Part shown: positions 6,835-15,140 of the stretch, in pieces
Layout: every line of letters starts with the position of its first letter
Position numbering within the stretch: position 1 is the first letter of the stretch
DNA from: Cycloclasticus sp.
Lineage (GTDB): Bacteria; Pseudomonadota; Gammaproteobacteria; Methylococcales; Cycloclasticaceae
Direction of reading: 5' to 3'
Assembly: GCA_018066825.1 (NCBI GenBank)
Contig: JAGPVU010000111.1
Span: 1 to 21,073, forward strand
Length of the DNA: 21,073 bases
Program-made: the position numbers and the translations under genes
Notes under the pieces: generated by a model
What the model was told of the DNA's origin: nothing
What the model saw: only the letters and a program-made list of their open reading frames with translations
Databases searched by the model: none

Positions 6835-8193
6835 TTAATTGTTTTCTCTGGGGTCAAACGCGTCGCGAACCACATCGGCAAACAAGTTAGCCGCAAGCAC
6901 TAAGGCAAACATAAAAATAAATGCCGCGACCAATGGCCACCATACGATCGGTTCACGTGCCATTTCTAAACGTGAGGTGTTAATCATATTGCCCCAACTG
7001 TAGGTGGATGGATCGACACCAATATTGATATACGATAAGACTGCTTCGGCCAGCACCAAACCACTAAAATCTAATACCACGGTTATCATCACCAAGTGCA
7101 TCACATTGGGTAAAACGTGACGCTTGAGTATTTGCATTCGACCCACACCTAAAGCCCGCGCGGCCATAACATAGTCCATTTCACGAATCTTTAGCGTTTC
7201 GGCGCGTAATAAACGGCACAAACCGGTCCAGCTGGTTAGCCCTAAAATCATACATAACAATAATAAGCGCATATCGCCACGATCATCCACTGTTGTGAAT
7301 AAGTCGGGATTGTTTGCCATATAAACTTGTGCCATTAATATCGCCGCAGCAATTAATAACACGCCGGGGATGGAACTGAGGGTGGTATAGAGGTATTGAA
7401 TCACGTCATCGACCCAGCCTCTAAAAAAACCCGCCATTAAACCCAAAGCAATCGCGATAGGCAACATGACCAAGGTGGTGAGCGTGCCGATAACCAAACC
7501 TGTTCTAATGCTTTTTATCGCTTGATAGAGTACGTCTTCGCCGACCTTATCGGTGCCTAGCACATGATAGTACGGGCCTAAACTTGCAACCATTCCCGCC
7601 AGAGAAAAAATTATTAATAAGGTATAAGCGATGTTTTTTTGCGCTTTTGAGCGCGCCTTGTAGGATCTCGCCTTGCTAAAAAATAACACGAGCACCAGTA
7701 GTGCCAACCAACACATAAAACCCAAAAAGATGCCCGCGATGGCCTTAGTGACAATGTCTTTCTGTTTGTCACTCTCTGCTGACACCAGGTGAGCACCTGC
7801 GTATTTTAACCGTGGGTAAACCCATTGAGTTGCCCCTTGTTCGTCTATCAATAGTTCTTTTGCGTACCCGGTATGCGCAAACGGCTGGGAATACGTTGTT
7901 TCGATTTGGGTACGGATCGGCGTTAATACTATATCAAGTACGCTAAGTGTTTCCGTGCGTGCGCCGCGTTCGCCATTACTGAGGTTGGGCTTGTATTTAA
8001 TCCGCGTCGAATCGAGTACCCCAATAAATACAAAGGTTAATAACACGGTTAGGGAAACAACCCCCACGGTACTGTCTGACACTGTTTTCCAAGGTCGTAC
8101 CAAATGTTGTCTTTTGCTGGCTCGCCATATTAACAAGGACACCCCGATGACCAGAGCAAATACTAGATAATCCGTCCACAGTAAGCTAAACAT
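6835..8193 (-). CDS. Peptide ABC importer permease, OppC/YejE type with N-terminal extension
   Basis: I place the start at the ATG at 8193 (452 residues) rather than the TTG one codon upstream, because TGATG with the preceding stop is a typical reinitiation overlap. The permease core begins at VLGTD (about 211-215) and includes the EAA-type coupling motif AARALGVGRMQILKRHVLP (344-362) that contacts the ATPase. It ends in VRDAFDP near the C-terminus, as in E. coli YejE. YejE has 341 residues; the extra length here is N-terminal: two predicted membrane helices (about 7-25 and 43-60), a soluble region of about 90 residues (60-148) likely in the periplasm, then two more helices (about 150-172 and 187-207) before the core. 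The role of this extension is unknown. Confidence 0.9.
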   Translation of the reverse strand: MFSLLWTDYLVFALVIGVSLLIWRASKRQHLVRPWKTVSDSTVGVVSLTVLLTFVFIGVLDSTRIKYKPNLSNGERGARTETLSVLDIVLTPIRTQIETTYSQPFAHTGYAKELLIDEQGATQWVYPRLKYAGAHLVSAESDKQKDIVTKAIAGIFLGFMCWLALLVLVLFFSKARSYKARSKAQKNIAYTLLIIFSLAGMVASLGPYYHVLGTDKVGEDVLYQAIKSIRTGLVIGTLTTLVMLPIAIALGLMAGFFRGWVDDVIQYLYTTLSSIPGVLLIAAAILMAQVYMANNPDLFTTVDDRGDMRLLLLCMILGLTSWTGLCRLLRAETLKIREMDYVMAARALGVGRMQILKRHVLPNVMHLVMITVVLDFSGLVLAEAVLSYINIGVDPSTYSWGNMINTSRLEMAREPIVWWPLVAAFIFMFALVLAANLFADVVRDAFDPRENN

Positions 8194-9170
8194 CAATTCA
8201 ACCTCACCCGTGGGTCGACTAAGGTGTACGAAATATCCGTCAGCAGCAGCCCAATGATGTATAGAAAGGAACCCAAAAACACCATTGAGCGGACAATGGC
8301 AAAGTCTTGGCTGCTGATCGCATCGATGGTGTAACTACCTAAGCCGGGTATGCCAAAAAATGATTCTGTAATCAGACTGCCCATAAACAACAACGGTAAA
8401 ATCACCACGATACCCGTTAAAATCGGCACCATCGCGTTTTTTAGCACGTGTTTAAATAGCACTTGTAGCTCTGATAAACCTTTCGCTTTTGCTGTTCTAA
8501 CGTAATCTTTTGCTGCTTCTTCTAAAAATAGCGTTCTGTACCACCTTGCACCTGAACCAAGCCCACTGATTATCCCAATAACAACCGGTAAGATAATAAA
8601 TTTAAACGCCTCCATACCGGGGGCATAACCGGAGATGGGGGTTAAGGCGAGTAACTTACCGACCAGAAATTGACCTGCGATAATATAAAAAAGGCCTGAT
8701 ATAGACATTAAGGTAATGCAGACAAATAAGCCGCCAAATTCAAGGTAACTGCCGCGATAAAATATCAGTAACAAGGCAAAGGTGATATTAGCCAGCACAC
8801 CAAAGATTAACGAGGGTATTGCAATAGCCAAACTGGGCCACATTCGCTGAGAAATATCGGCAACGATGTCACGGCCATTATCTGATAGGCCTAAATCAAA
8901 AACGAACAAGCCCACAGATTTTTCAAAAAATATGGTTTTCTTTATCGCCTGTATACCGGTTTCCTGCTGATTCCAGATCAAAGGCAAGTCGTAACCCCGT
9001 TGTTGCTTCCAGTTGTTAACTGCGGCTTGCGACACGTGTTTATCACCAAGCTGCATGCGCGCCATATCGTCTGGTGAGTTAACGACAAAAAACAACACGA
9101 AGGTTAAGATATTAACCCCAAGTAAGACAGGCAGAACATATAACAGACGTCTAAGAATATAGTTAATCAT
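8193..9170 (-). CDS. Peptide ABC importer permease, OppB/YejB type
   Basis: The 325-residue protein is the first transmembrane subunit of the importer. It opens with the typical MINYILRRLLYVLPVLLGVN segment, a first membrane helix, then a soluble loop at about 35-110. The binding-protein-dependent transport core follows, with the coupling motif DYVRTAKAKGLSELQVLFKH near 222-241. It ends LVDPRVRL, the usual OppB-family C-terminus. The start overlaps the stop of the binding-protein gene as ATGA and its own stop overlaps the next permease start as TGATG, so all three are probably translationally coupled. Expected partners are the OppC-type permease, the fused ATPase and the upstream lipoprotein. 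Confidence 0.93.
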   Translation of the reverse strand: MINYILRRLLYVLPVLLGVNILTFVLFFVVNSPDDMARMQLGDKHVSQAAVNNWKQQRGYDLPLIWNQQETGIQAIKKTIFFEKSVGLFVFDLGLSDNGRDIVADISQRMWPSLAIAIPSLIFGVLANITFALLLIFYRGSYLEFGGLFVCITLMSISGLFYIIAGQFLVGKLLALTPISGYAPGMEAFKFIILPVVIGIISGLGSGARWYRTLFLEEAAKDYVRTAKAKGLSELQVLFKHVLKNAMVPILTGIVVILPLLFMGSLITESFFGIPGLGSYTIDAISSQDFAIVRSMVFLGSFLYIIGLLLTDISYTLVDPRVRLN

Positions 9171-11299
9171 AGCGCTTTGGCGTTCTCAATTCGTCGGTAA
9201 ATACGGTATGCGGGTAACAGCAACAGTAACAAAGCGAGAGCGATTATAACCAATGGCCAATAAACTGGCTTATTCCATTTGGATTGATAGGCGCGTCGTA
9301 GCTGTGGATCAATATTAATGTACTTGGTACTGTTATTCGCCATTAAATTCGGGTTAGCGTTGGTATACCAAGCGTGGTACAGACTAAATGCCTTGGGGTG
9401 AAACCCCCAAAGCCAGGGTGCGTCTTCACGTGCAATATCGACCATTTTATTAATTATTTTTTGCCGTTCCGGGGTGTTTTCCATACTGCTCATACGTTCA
9501 AATAAGGCATCAAAGCGGGGGTTCTTGTAATTAGATGCATTTTCCCCACCATGCAGCGCTTTTGAATTTTTACCGTACAACAAAAACATAAAATTCTCAG
9601 GATCCGGGTAATCGGCATTCCAACCCCACATATACAGCTGTGCATTGCCGCTGCGCATTTTCTGTTGAAATCGGTTGTAATCGGTCGCGCGAACCACTAG
9701 TTCAATATTCAGTTTATCCAACTGCTTACGCAACCAATTTAATCGCGCCTTACTGTCGGGCCCGCTATCCATGGTATCAAAATATAATACCAGCGATTCT
9801 CCCGTTGCAGGGTCAATGCCATTGGCATAACCCGCGTCGACTAAGTGCTTTTTTGCCTCATCAATAGAGCGCCTTTGTGGTCCATTTTGCCAGCGGTATA
9901 CCAGCGGGTTAACCCCCTGCTCGCCTTCAATATGACCAAATATTTCTGGTGGAATAATACCTTGTGCGGCGACCCCGCGGCCATTTTGGAAAATAGAAAT
10001 GTATTCCTCGTAATCCACCGCAATTGAGATTGCATGGCGAAGTTTTTTTGTTTTTTTTGAATCGCCACCGACTACTTTATCCAACATATTAAAGCCTAAA
10101 TAAAAGCTAGACGTCGTGACCGCCGTCTGTAAGCCAATGCCTCGTTCTAGCATGCTATGAGTAAGACCGACTTCTCCACTCGGTGAGAAACTAACTGCCT
10201 GATCAAAACTGTCTGAACTGATACCGGATGCATCGTAGTACCCCTGCAAAAATTTATTCCAATAAGGAATGCTTTCTTTTTCCAATGAAAAAATCACTTT
10301 ATCGGTTAATGGCAGCCGTTTCCCTGCGTCCTTTAATAACCCTTTCTTTGCTAATTGATCAGTGGCCTCGCGCGGATAATATTCAACATGAAAATTAGGG
10401 TTTTTACTTAACGCCATCCGTCTATTCGGATTATTTTCAGCTAAAAAATATGGCCCAGTACCGACAGGGAACCAGTCGAGGGTAATGTTTTTTGATAATA
10501 AAACGGGGTGACTGTAAAACGCATCCGCTTCCCACGGCATTGGCGAGAAAAAAGGCATCGCCAACCAGTTAATAAACTGAGGGTATTTGCCTTTAATGCG
10601 AATACTAAACTGCGTCGAATTGATTTTTGTTACTCCGAGCATCGGCACTGATTGCAAACGGCGTACCTTATCTAACTGTGGTTTATTGTCTATCAGTGCC
10701 GCTTGAGTTTGCGAAAACTCTTTAAAGCCAACGATGTAGTTAGACATTAAGCCGACAATTGGCGATTGCGTTTGCGGATCGGCCAAGCGTTTAATCTGGT
10801 AAATAAAGTCATCCACCGTTAAAACCCTGCTCGACTGCGGCAATGTATAGAGTGATTCACCATCCCATGCATCAGGCAAGCGCTTATGTAACCCGACGTT
10901 AAAGCTTGGGTGGGGCTGAAATTGGATATTGTCTTTGATCGTAAGTACGTACTCACTATAAGCAATGTCACTCGCTGATGGTTGCCCGCTTAACTGAACC
11001 CCATGCGCATCAAAATAATTAACCGTCGGCATACTGCTGGCCAATAATGGCTCTAATTGATACGGTTTTTTTAAATATTGGTATTGAAATAAGGACTCAT
11101 AAACCTGCGCGATAATTCCGTATTCATTCGAACTATAGGCTTTTGCGGGATCTAGGTGTTTGGGCCGTTCCGAGAAAGACGAATAAATGACTTTGCCTTG
11201 ATCCTCGTTTTGCACATAAGGGTTGTTGAGCGCAACGTCTGAACACGCTGCTAAAGTAGACAGCCACAGGCTAATTGCTGTTTTAAGAAGTCCTTTCAT
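9167..11299 (-). CDS. Family 5 substrate-binding lipoprotein of the peptide importer, with C-terminal membrane helix
   Basis: This 710-residue protein belongs to the SBP_bac_5 (DppA/OppA/YejA) group. Residues 1-19 are a lipoprotein signal with lipobox L-A-A-C (C19). Family landmarks include the N-terminal region RPKHLDPAKAYSSNEYGI (45-62) and the late motif WNADYPDPENFMFLLYG (560-576). It is longer than E. coli YejA (about 600), and residues 681-697 are a strongly hydrophobic stretch followed by RIYRRIENAK, which reads as a membrane helix with a positive cytoplasmic tail. A binding protein anchored by both lipid and helix is unusual. Codons 413-420 (SKKTKK) contain the A-run motif at 10043-10058. 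It follows the symporter gene by 20 bases and overlaps the first permease by four. Confidence 0.92.
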   Translation of the reverse strand: MKGLLKTAISLWLSTLAACSDVALNNPYVQNEDQGKVIYSSFSERPKHLDPAKAYSSNEYGIIAQVYESLFQYQYLKKPYQLEPLLASSMPTVNYFDAHGVQLSGQPSASDIAYSEYVLTIKDNIQFQPHPSFNVGLHKRLPDAWDGESLYTLPQSSRVLTVDDFIYQIKRLADPQTQSPIVGLMSNYIVGFKEFSQTQAALIDNKPQLDKVRRLQSVPMLGVTKINSTQFSIRIKGKYPQFINWLAMPFFSPMPWEADAFYSHPVLLSKNITLDWFPVGTGPYFLAENNPNRRMALSKNPNFHVEYYPREATDQLAKKGLLKDAGKRLPLTDKVIFSLEKESIPYWNKFLQGYYDASGISSDSFDQAVSFSPSGEVGLTHSMLERGIGLQTAVTTSSFYLGFNMLDKVVGGDSKKTKKLRHAISIAVDYEEYISIFQNGRGVAAQGIIPPEIFGHIEGEQGVNPLVYRWQNGPQRRSIDEAKKHLVDAGYANGIDPATGESLVLYFDTMDSGPDSKARLNWLRKQLDKLNIELVVRATDYNRFQQKMRSGNAQLYMWGWNADYPDPENFMFLLYGKNSKALHGGENASNYKNPRFDALFERMSSMENTPERQKIINKMVDIAREDAPWLWGFHPKAFSLYHAWYTNANPNLMANNSTKYINIDPQLRRAYQSKWNKPVYWPLVIIALALLLLLLPAYRIYRRIENAKAL
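10043..10058 (-). repeat. A8-C-A7 run inside the binding-protein gene
   Basis: On the coding strand eight A, one C and seven A follow each other within codons for S-K-K-T-K-K (414-419). A single-base length change in either run would shift the frame and truncate the binding protein. The run is directly visible; a slippage or phase-variation role is inferred and unproven. Confidence 0.55.
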
Positions 11300-11319
11300 C
11301 GCTGTTTAAACCCTATTGA

Positions 11320-12582
11320 TTAATCAGACTGCAGAATCTTATCCTCGCCTTCACTTCGGGCAATAATAACCGCACCGCATGAGTCACTGAACACATTCAC
11401 GCTGGTTCTGCACATATCTAACACCCGATCGACGGCAAGGATTAAGCCTATCGCCTCTAAGGGTAAGCCTATCGTCGTTAAAATGATACTGATGGCAACC
11501 AAGCTAGCAGCGGGGATACCTGCAACTCCAATAGAGGTCACTAAGGCAGTAATCACAATAAGAAATTGTTCGGTAAACCCCAGATCTAGACCATAGGCTT
11601 GGGCAATAAACATCGCCGCCACACATTCATATAACGCTGTACCATCCATATTAATGGTGGCACCTAAGGGTAAAACAAAGCTGCTGGTTCTGTTTGAAAC
11701 ACCCGCATTTTTTTCCACACACTCTAAGGTGATCGGTAGTGTGGCTGATGATGAGCTGGTGGAAAATGAGGTGAGTAACGCCGGTAGCATCGCCTTATAG
11801 TGACGCCCCGGTTTCACCCGGCCTAAAAACTTCAATAACAGTGTCATCACACCAAAAAAATGAATTGCTAAAGCGATTAACACAGTAAAGAAAAAATACG
11901 CCAGCGGCAAAAAAGCAGCTAAACCAGTTGAAGCAACCACCTTGGCAACAAGTCCAAAAACACCGATGGGGGCAAACTTCATCACCCAGTCGGTCATTTT
12001 CATCATGACCTCTAGCACCGCATTCCAAAACGTTAATAAGACAGACTTTTTGTCTATCGTTATTTTAGTCATAAAATAACCGAATAGCAGACCAAAGAAG
12101 ATCAAGCCCAACATTTGGCCTTCGGCAGCAGCGGCGACTATATTAGTCGGTACCATACGTAAAAATATAGCCGTTAGGTCACCTGCGCCCTTGCCTTCAA
12201 CTTTAGCGGTGATGTCGCTGATATCTTCGCTAAGCCCTACTCTGTCTCGTACGGGCTCACCATCAATAATACCCGGCTCAATCAGGTTAACTAAGACTAA
12301 GCCTATTAATATCGCTATCACGCTGGTCGCCATATAATAGGCGATTGTTTTGCCGCCTAAGCGACCCAACCCACCTAACTGCCCCATATTGCCGATGCCA
12401 CAAATAATTGACGCTAATATAAGCGGTACAATCAGCATTTTTAAGGCGTTAAGAAATAAGGTGCCTATAAACACATACACATCATAAAACTTAAAGGCAC
12501 CTATACCAGCCGTTTCACCACTTAACAGGCCCGCGACTACGGCTAAGCCAATCGCTATGAAAATTTGCCAGTGAAGTTTCAA
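11320..12582 (-). CDS. Dicarboxylate/amino acid:cation symporter (DAACS family, GltP/EAAT-like)
   Basis: The 420-residue inner-membrane protein matches the DAACS family. It has the serine-rich hairpin STSSSSATLP (274-283), the sodium-site motif NMDGT (311-315), the second hairpin region VAGIPAAS (353-360) and the last-helix motif with D385, D389, R392, T393, N396 and D400. R392 corresponds to the arginine (R397 of GltPh) that binds the side-chain carboxylate, which favours glutamate, aspartate or a dicarboxylate. The hairpin resembles animal EAAT proteins more than GltPh. The start is TTG: MKLHWQIF fits the family N-terminus and no ATG occurs before codon 49. It begins six bases after the ppiD stop, in the same frame, with no clear Shine-Dalgarno, so reinitiation is likely. 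Confidence 0.93.
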   Translation of the reverse strand: MKLHWQIFIAIGLAVVAGLLSGETAGIGAFKFYDVYVFIGTLFLNALKMLIVPLILASIICGIGNMGQLGGLGRLGGKTIAYYMATSVIAILIGLVLVNLIEPGIIDGEPVRDRVGLSEDISDITAKVEGKGAGDLTAIFLRMVPTNIVAAAAEGQMLGLIFFGLLFGYFMTKITIDKKSVLLTFWNAVLEVMMKMTDWVMKFAPIGVFGLVAKVVASTGLAAFLPLAYFFFTVLIALAIHFFGVMTLLLKFLGRVKPGRHYKAMLPALLTSFSTSSSSATLPITLECVEKNAGVSNRTSSFVLPLGATINMDGTALYECVAAMFIAQAYGLDLGFTEQFLIVITALVTSIGVAGIPAASLVAISIILTTIGLPLEAIGLILAVDRVLDMCRTSVNVFSDSCGAVIIARSEGEDKILQSD

Positions 12583-12588
12583 ATTGTA

Positions 12589-14496
12589 TTATTGCGCTTT
12601 GTTTGCAAATACAACATCAGCGGCCACGCTTAAGTTAGCAAGTGCGGCAGCCAGTGTGACCTCACCATTTAAGCGTGCTAAAAACTGCTTAAATGAATCA
12701 CGTGAGGCTTCGGTGATCTCAGCCAGATCGCCATCGACAATTTTACTCAGCTCGATAATCGCCACATCACCATTACCCAATGTTGTTTTTTTATAGCTTG
12801 GCTTGTCCTCGGATGGGCGTGACATACTAAATGCATCGTTCAGCAACACTGCCGGTACCGAGTTTGCATTTCGAGTAACCGGTCCTAAATCAACCAAGTT
12901 TAGGTTATCACCCTCTTTTAAATCGTCAAACATTGCCCCTGATTCAATTTTAGCTAACAACTCACTGGCCTTATCACTGAGTAGTCGATTGGCCTTCTCT
13001 GTTTTTAACGCTAATTCAACCGATGATCTCACTTCTTCAAGAGGCATCACCTGTTCCGCTTTGTGTGTATTAACCCGGAGAACCGCAAGGTGTTCGGCCT
13101 CTAATTCAATGGTAGCACTATTATTACCCGCCAATACATCTTCACTAAAGGTTGCTTGACGAACCTTAGCATGCGCGGCTATTCCTTCGCCTTGCCCTTT
13201 TGAGAATAGGCCTTGATGTTTGATGCTTAAACCAAGTTCATCGACCAATGGTTGCAAAGAATCCGGTACTTCAAAGCTTAACTCAGCAAACCGGTCGGCC
13301 ATTTGATAAAACTTATCACTCGCCATTTGGCGTTTTAATAACTCAGTTACTTTGGTTTTAACAGCGTCATAGGCCCGCACTTTAGCGGGTTGCTGCTCAG
13401 TCAGTTTGATGATTTGAAAACCGTAATTAGTATTCACTACATCACTCGTTTCTCCCACGTTAAGGGCATCAAAAGCGTTCGCTAACACATTATCTAACAT
13501 GCCGTTCGTTAGTACGCCTAGGTCACCGCCCGTTTTTGCCGAGCCTATATCATCAGAAAACTTTTTCGCCAAAGAAGCAAAGTCTTCACCAGCACGTATT
13601 TTTACTAATACACTTTCGGCTAAACCGCGCTTTTGTTCAATTGTTTGCTCTGAAGCACCGTCAGGGACTTCGAATAAAATATGGCTTGCCCTACGACGAC
13701 CCACTTCGCTAAACGACTGTTTCTCGGCTTGATAAAAGCTTAATAACTGCTCTTCAGTCGGCTCAATCTCTTTCATTAGATCGGCTAAATTGAGCTCGAC
13801 GTAATCAATAGAGGCTTGTTGTGGCGACTTGTATAAGTGCTCATTTTGTTGGTAGCTTTCAAGTACTTCTTCTTCCGTTAGTTGAACACCGGAGATAACA
13901 GAAGAAATAGGTAATGAAATATAACGTAAATCGCGTGTTTGATTACTCAGGCGGTAAAAGTCGTCAACTTCACTGTCGTCTACTAAGGTCGTATCGACAA
14001 TCGAGCTGATGAATTGATCGCGTTCTAAGCCGCTTTTAACTTGTTGTACAAACGCCTGGGTCGTTAAACCTTTGGCACGTAGTAACTGTGTGTATGTTTG
14101 CTTGTCAAACTGGCCAGCTTTCTGAAAAACATCTAACCCTGAGATAACCTCTAAAATCTCCTGCTCAGACGCGATATAACCGTCTTTGTTTACCGTGTAG
14201 CTTATCAAGCGTTCTTGTACCAACCGATTTAATGCTTCATTTCTTATCGCACTTTCGTTGAACAAATCAGCGGTGTATTGGTCACCGTATTGTTGTTTTA
14301 GTTGAGCTACCCGTTCTTGATAGGCATTATTAACGTCAGCTTGATAGATCTTGTAATCGCCAACCTCAGCTACCGGGGCTTCAGAGCCACCAGCGGTATA
14401 GTTTTGCAAACCGAATAAAGCAAACGGTATCGAAATCAACACCAAAATGGCCATTCCTAGCCAACCTTTCACATGAGTTCTTAATCTATCCAACAT
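12589..14496 (-). CDS. ppiD: Periplasmic folding factor PpiD (membrane-anchored SurA/parvulin protein)
   Basis: The 635-residue protein is anchored by one N-terminal helix (about 12-30), with the rest in the periplasm, where PpiD acts near the Sec translocon on newly exported proteins. After the anchor comes a SurA-like N-terminal chaperone region (about 40-180). The parvulin domain follows at about 268-368, starting RRRASHILFEV and ending NYGFQIIKLTEQ, and then a long C-terminal chaperone region. The parvulin domain of E. coli PpiD has little or no isomerase activity, and activity here is not evident from sequence. The order lon-hupB-ppiD is the usual gammaproteobacterial one, here with two tRNA genes inserted before ppiD. 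A terminator ends 23 bases upstream of the ATG, leaving no room for a normal promoter between. Confidence 0.95.
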   Translation of the reverse strand: MLDRLRTHVKGWLGMAILVLISIPFALFGLQNYTAGGSEAPVAEVGDYKIYQADVNNAYQERVAQLKQQYGDQYTADLFNESAIRNEALNRLVQERLISYTVNKDGYIASEQEILEVISGLDVFQKAGQFDKQTYTQLLRAKGLTTQAFVQQVKSGLERDQFISSIVDTTLVDDSEVDDFYRLSNQTRDLRYISLPISSVISGVQLTEEEVLESYQQNEHLYKSPQQASIDYVELNLADLMKEIEPTEEQLLSFYQAEKQSFSEVGRRRASHILFEVPDGASEQTIEQKRGLAESVLVKIRAGEDFASLAKKFSDDIGSAKTGGDLGVLTNGMLDNVLANAFDALNVGETSDVVNTNYGFQIIKLTEQQPAKVRAYDAVKTKVTELLKRQMASDKFYQMADRFAELSFEVPDSLQPLVDELGLSIKHQGLFSKGQGEGIAAHAKVRQATFSEDVLAGNNSATIELEAEHLAVLRVNTHKAEQVMPLEEVRSSVELALKTEKANRLLSDKASELLAKIESGAMFDDLKEGDNLNLVDLGPVTRNANSVPAVLLNDAFSMSRPSEDKPSYKKTTLGNGDVAIIELSKIVDGDLAEITEASRDSFKQFLARLNGEVTLAAALANLSVAADVVFANKAQ

Positions 14497-14519
14497 AATT
14501 ATAAACCTGTTTAATTTTC

Positions 14520-14553
14520 AAAAAAAAACCCCAAGACCTAGACGGCCTTAGGG
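14520..14553 (-). terminator. Rho-independent terminator after tRNA-Asp
   Basis: On the minus strand CCCTAAGGCC, loop GTCTA, GGTCTTGGGG form a 10-bp stem with two G-U pairs, directly followed by nine T. It lies just past the CCA end of tRNA-Asp and 23 bases before the ppiD ATG. It should end the hupB-tRNA transcript, with any readthrough feeding ppiD. Confidence 0.9.
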
Positions 14554-14560
14554 TTGATCC

Positions 14561-14637
14561 TGGCGGAGCGGACGGGACTCGAACCCGCGACCCCCGGCGT
14601 GACAGGCCGGTATTCTAACCAACTGAACTACCACTCC
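14561..14637 (-). tRNA. tRNA-Asp (anticodon GUC)
   Basis: A 77-base cloverleaf with encoded CCA. The acceptor stem GGAGTGG pairs with CCGCTCC (one G-U), with discriminator G. The anticodon loop CTGTCAC gives GUC, and the T arm contains GGTTCGAGTCC. It starts four bases after the 3' end of tRNA-Val. Confidence 0.97.
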
Positions 14638-14641
14638 TATC

Positions 14642-14717
14642 TGGTGGGTGCTGAGGGGATCGAACCCCCGACATTCGCCTTGTAAGGGCGACGCTCTCCC
14701 AGCTGAGCTAAGCACCC
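14642..14717 (-). tRNA. tRNA-Val (anticodon UAC)
   Basis: A 76-base cloverleaf with encoded CCA. The acceptor stem GGGTGCT pairs with AGCACCC. The anticodon loop CTTACAA gives UAC, and the T arm contains GGTTCGATCCC. It lies 16 bases after the hupB stop with no terminator between, so it is probably cut from a shared hupB-tRNA precursor. Confidence 0.97.
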
Positions 14718-14733
14718 TGGTTCAGAAGAGGCG

Positions 14734-15006
14734 CTAGTTTACAGAGTCTTTTAAAGTTTTTCCAGCTTTAAATGAAGGTATTTTAGACGCTTTAATTTGG
14801 ATCGCTGCGCCCGTTTGTGGGTTACGACCTGTGCGTGCAGAACGCGCTTTTACAGAGAATGTTCCAAAACCTATTAGAGAGATTGAATCCCCACCTTTAA
14901 GTGCCGTTGAAATTGATGAAAGCGTTGCATCGAGTGCACGACCCGCATCAGCTTTAGTGAGTCCAGATTCTTCCGCGATCGCATTAATTAGTTCTGATTT
15001 ATTCAT
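14734..15006 (-). CDS. hupB: Nucleoid-associated protein HU, beta-type
   Basis: This 90-residue histone-like protein has the length and motifs of HU: N-terminal helical MNKSELINAIAEESGLTKAD, the turn GFGTF (46-50), and the DNA-intercalating arm with GRNPQTG (60-66) where P63 is the conserved kinking proline. HU dimers bind and bend DNA without sequence specificity and shape the nucleoid. Its place directly downstream of lon supports the beta assignment. A GGGGGA ribosome site lies five bases from the ATG. Upstream is a near-consensus promoter giving a leader of about 100 bases. The stop codon is 16 bases from tRNA-Val. Confidence 0.97.
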   Translation of the reverse strand: MNKSELINAIAEESGLTKADAGRALDATLSSISTALKGGDSISLIGFGTFSVKARSARTGRNPQTGAAIQIKASKIPSFKAGKTLKDSVN

Positions 15007-15111
15007 TTTATTCCCCCAAAAGGATTATTAATAGTTTTGTAAAATAATTGGTTTTTTGCTGTTGAAATATACCGCTTATGTCCAAGTTGACTATCACTAC
15101 AACAGGTTAAA

Positions 15112-15140
15112 TTTATATCCTTCACACCTAGCATTGTCAA
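15112..15140 (-). promoter_or_regulatory. Strong sigma70-type promoter of hupB (and the tRNA genes)
   Basis: On the minus strand TTGACA (15135-15140), a 17-base spacer and TATAAA (15112-15117) match the consensus closely. A/T-rich tracts upstream of the -35 could act as an UP element. Start of transcription would be near 15105, about 100 bases before the hupB ATG. The leader contains CTGTTG and CAACAG copies that could pair across about 35 bases. Confidence 0.82.

Noticed and set aside
8194..8196. TTG start for the second permease
   Set aside because: The next codon is ATG and forms the standard TGATG overlap with the first permease, making it the simpler start.
12803..13159. Plus-strand open frame of 118 codons opposite ppiD
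   Set aside because: It is a shadow of ppiD with no family resemblance and no ribosome site. The same applies to long plus-strand frames opposite lon (15448-15852), clpX (17841-18260) and tig (20010-20399).
14498..14503. Perfect TATAAT two bases before the ppiD start codon (minus strand)
   Set aside because: Transcription would start inside the coding region, and the hexamer at a 17-base spacing is only a T run from the terminator.
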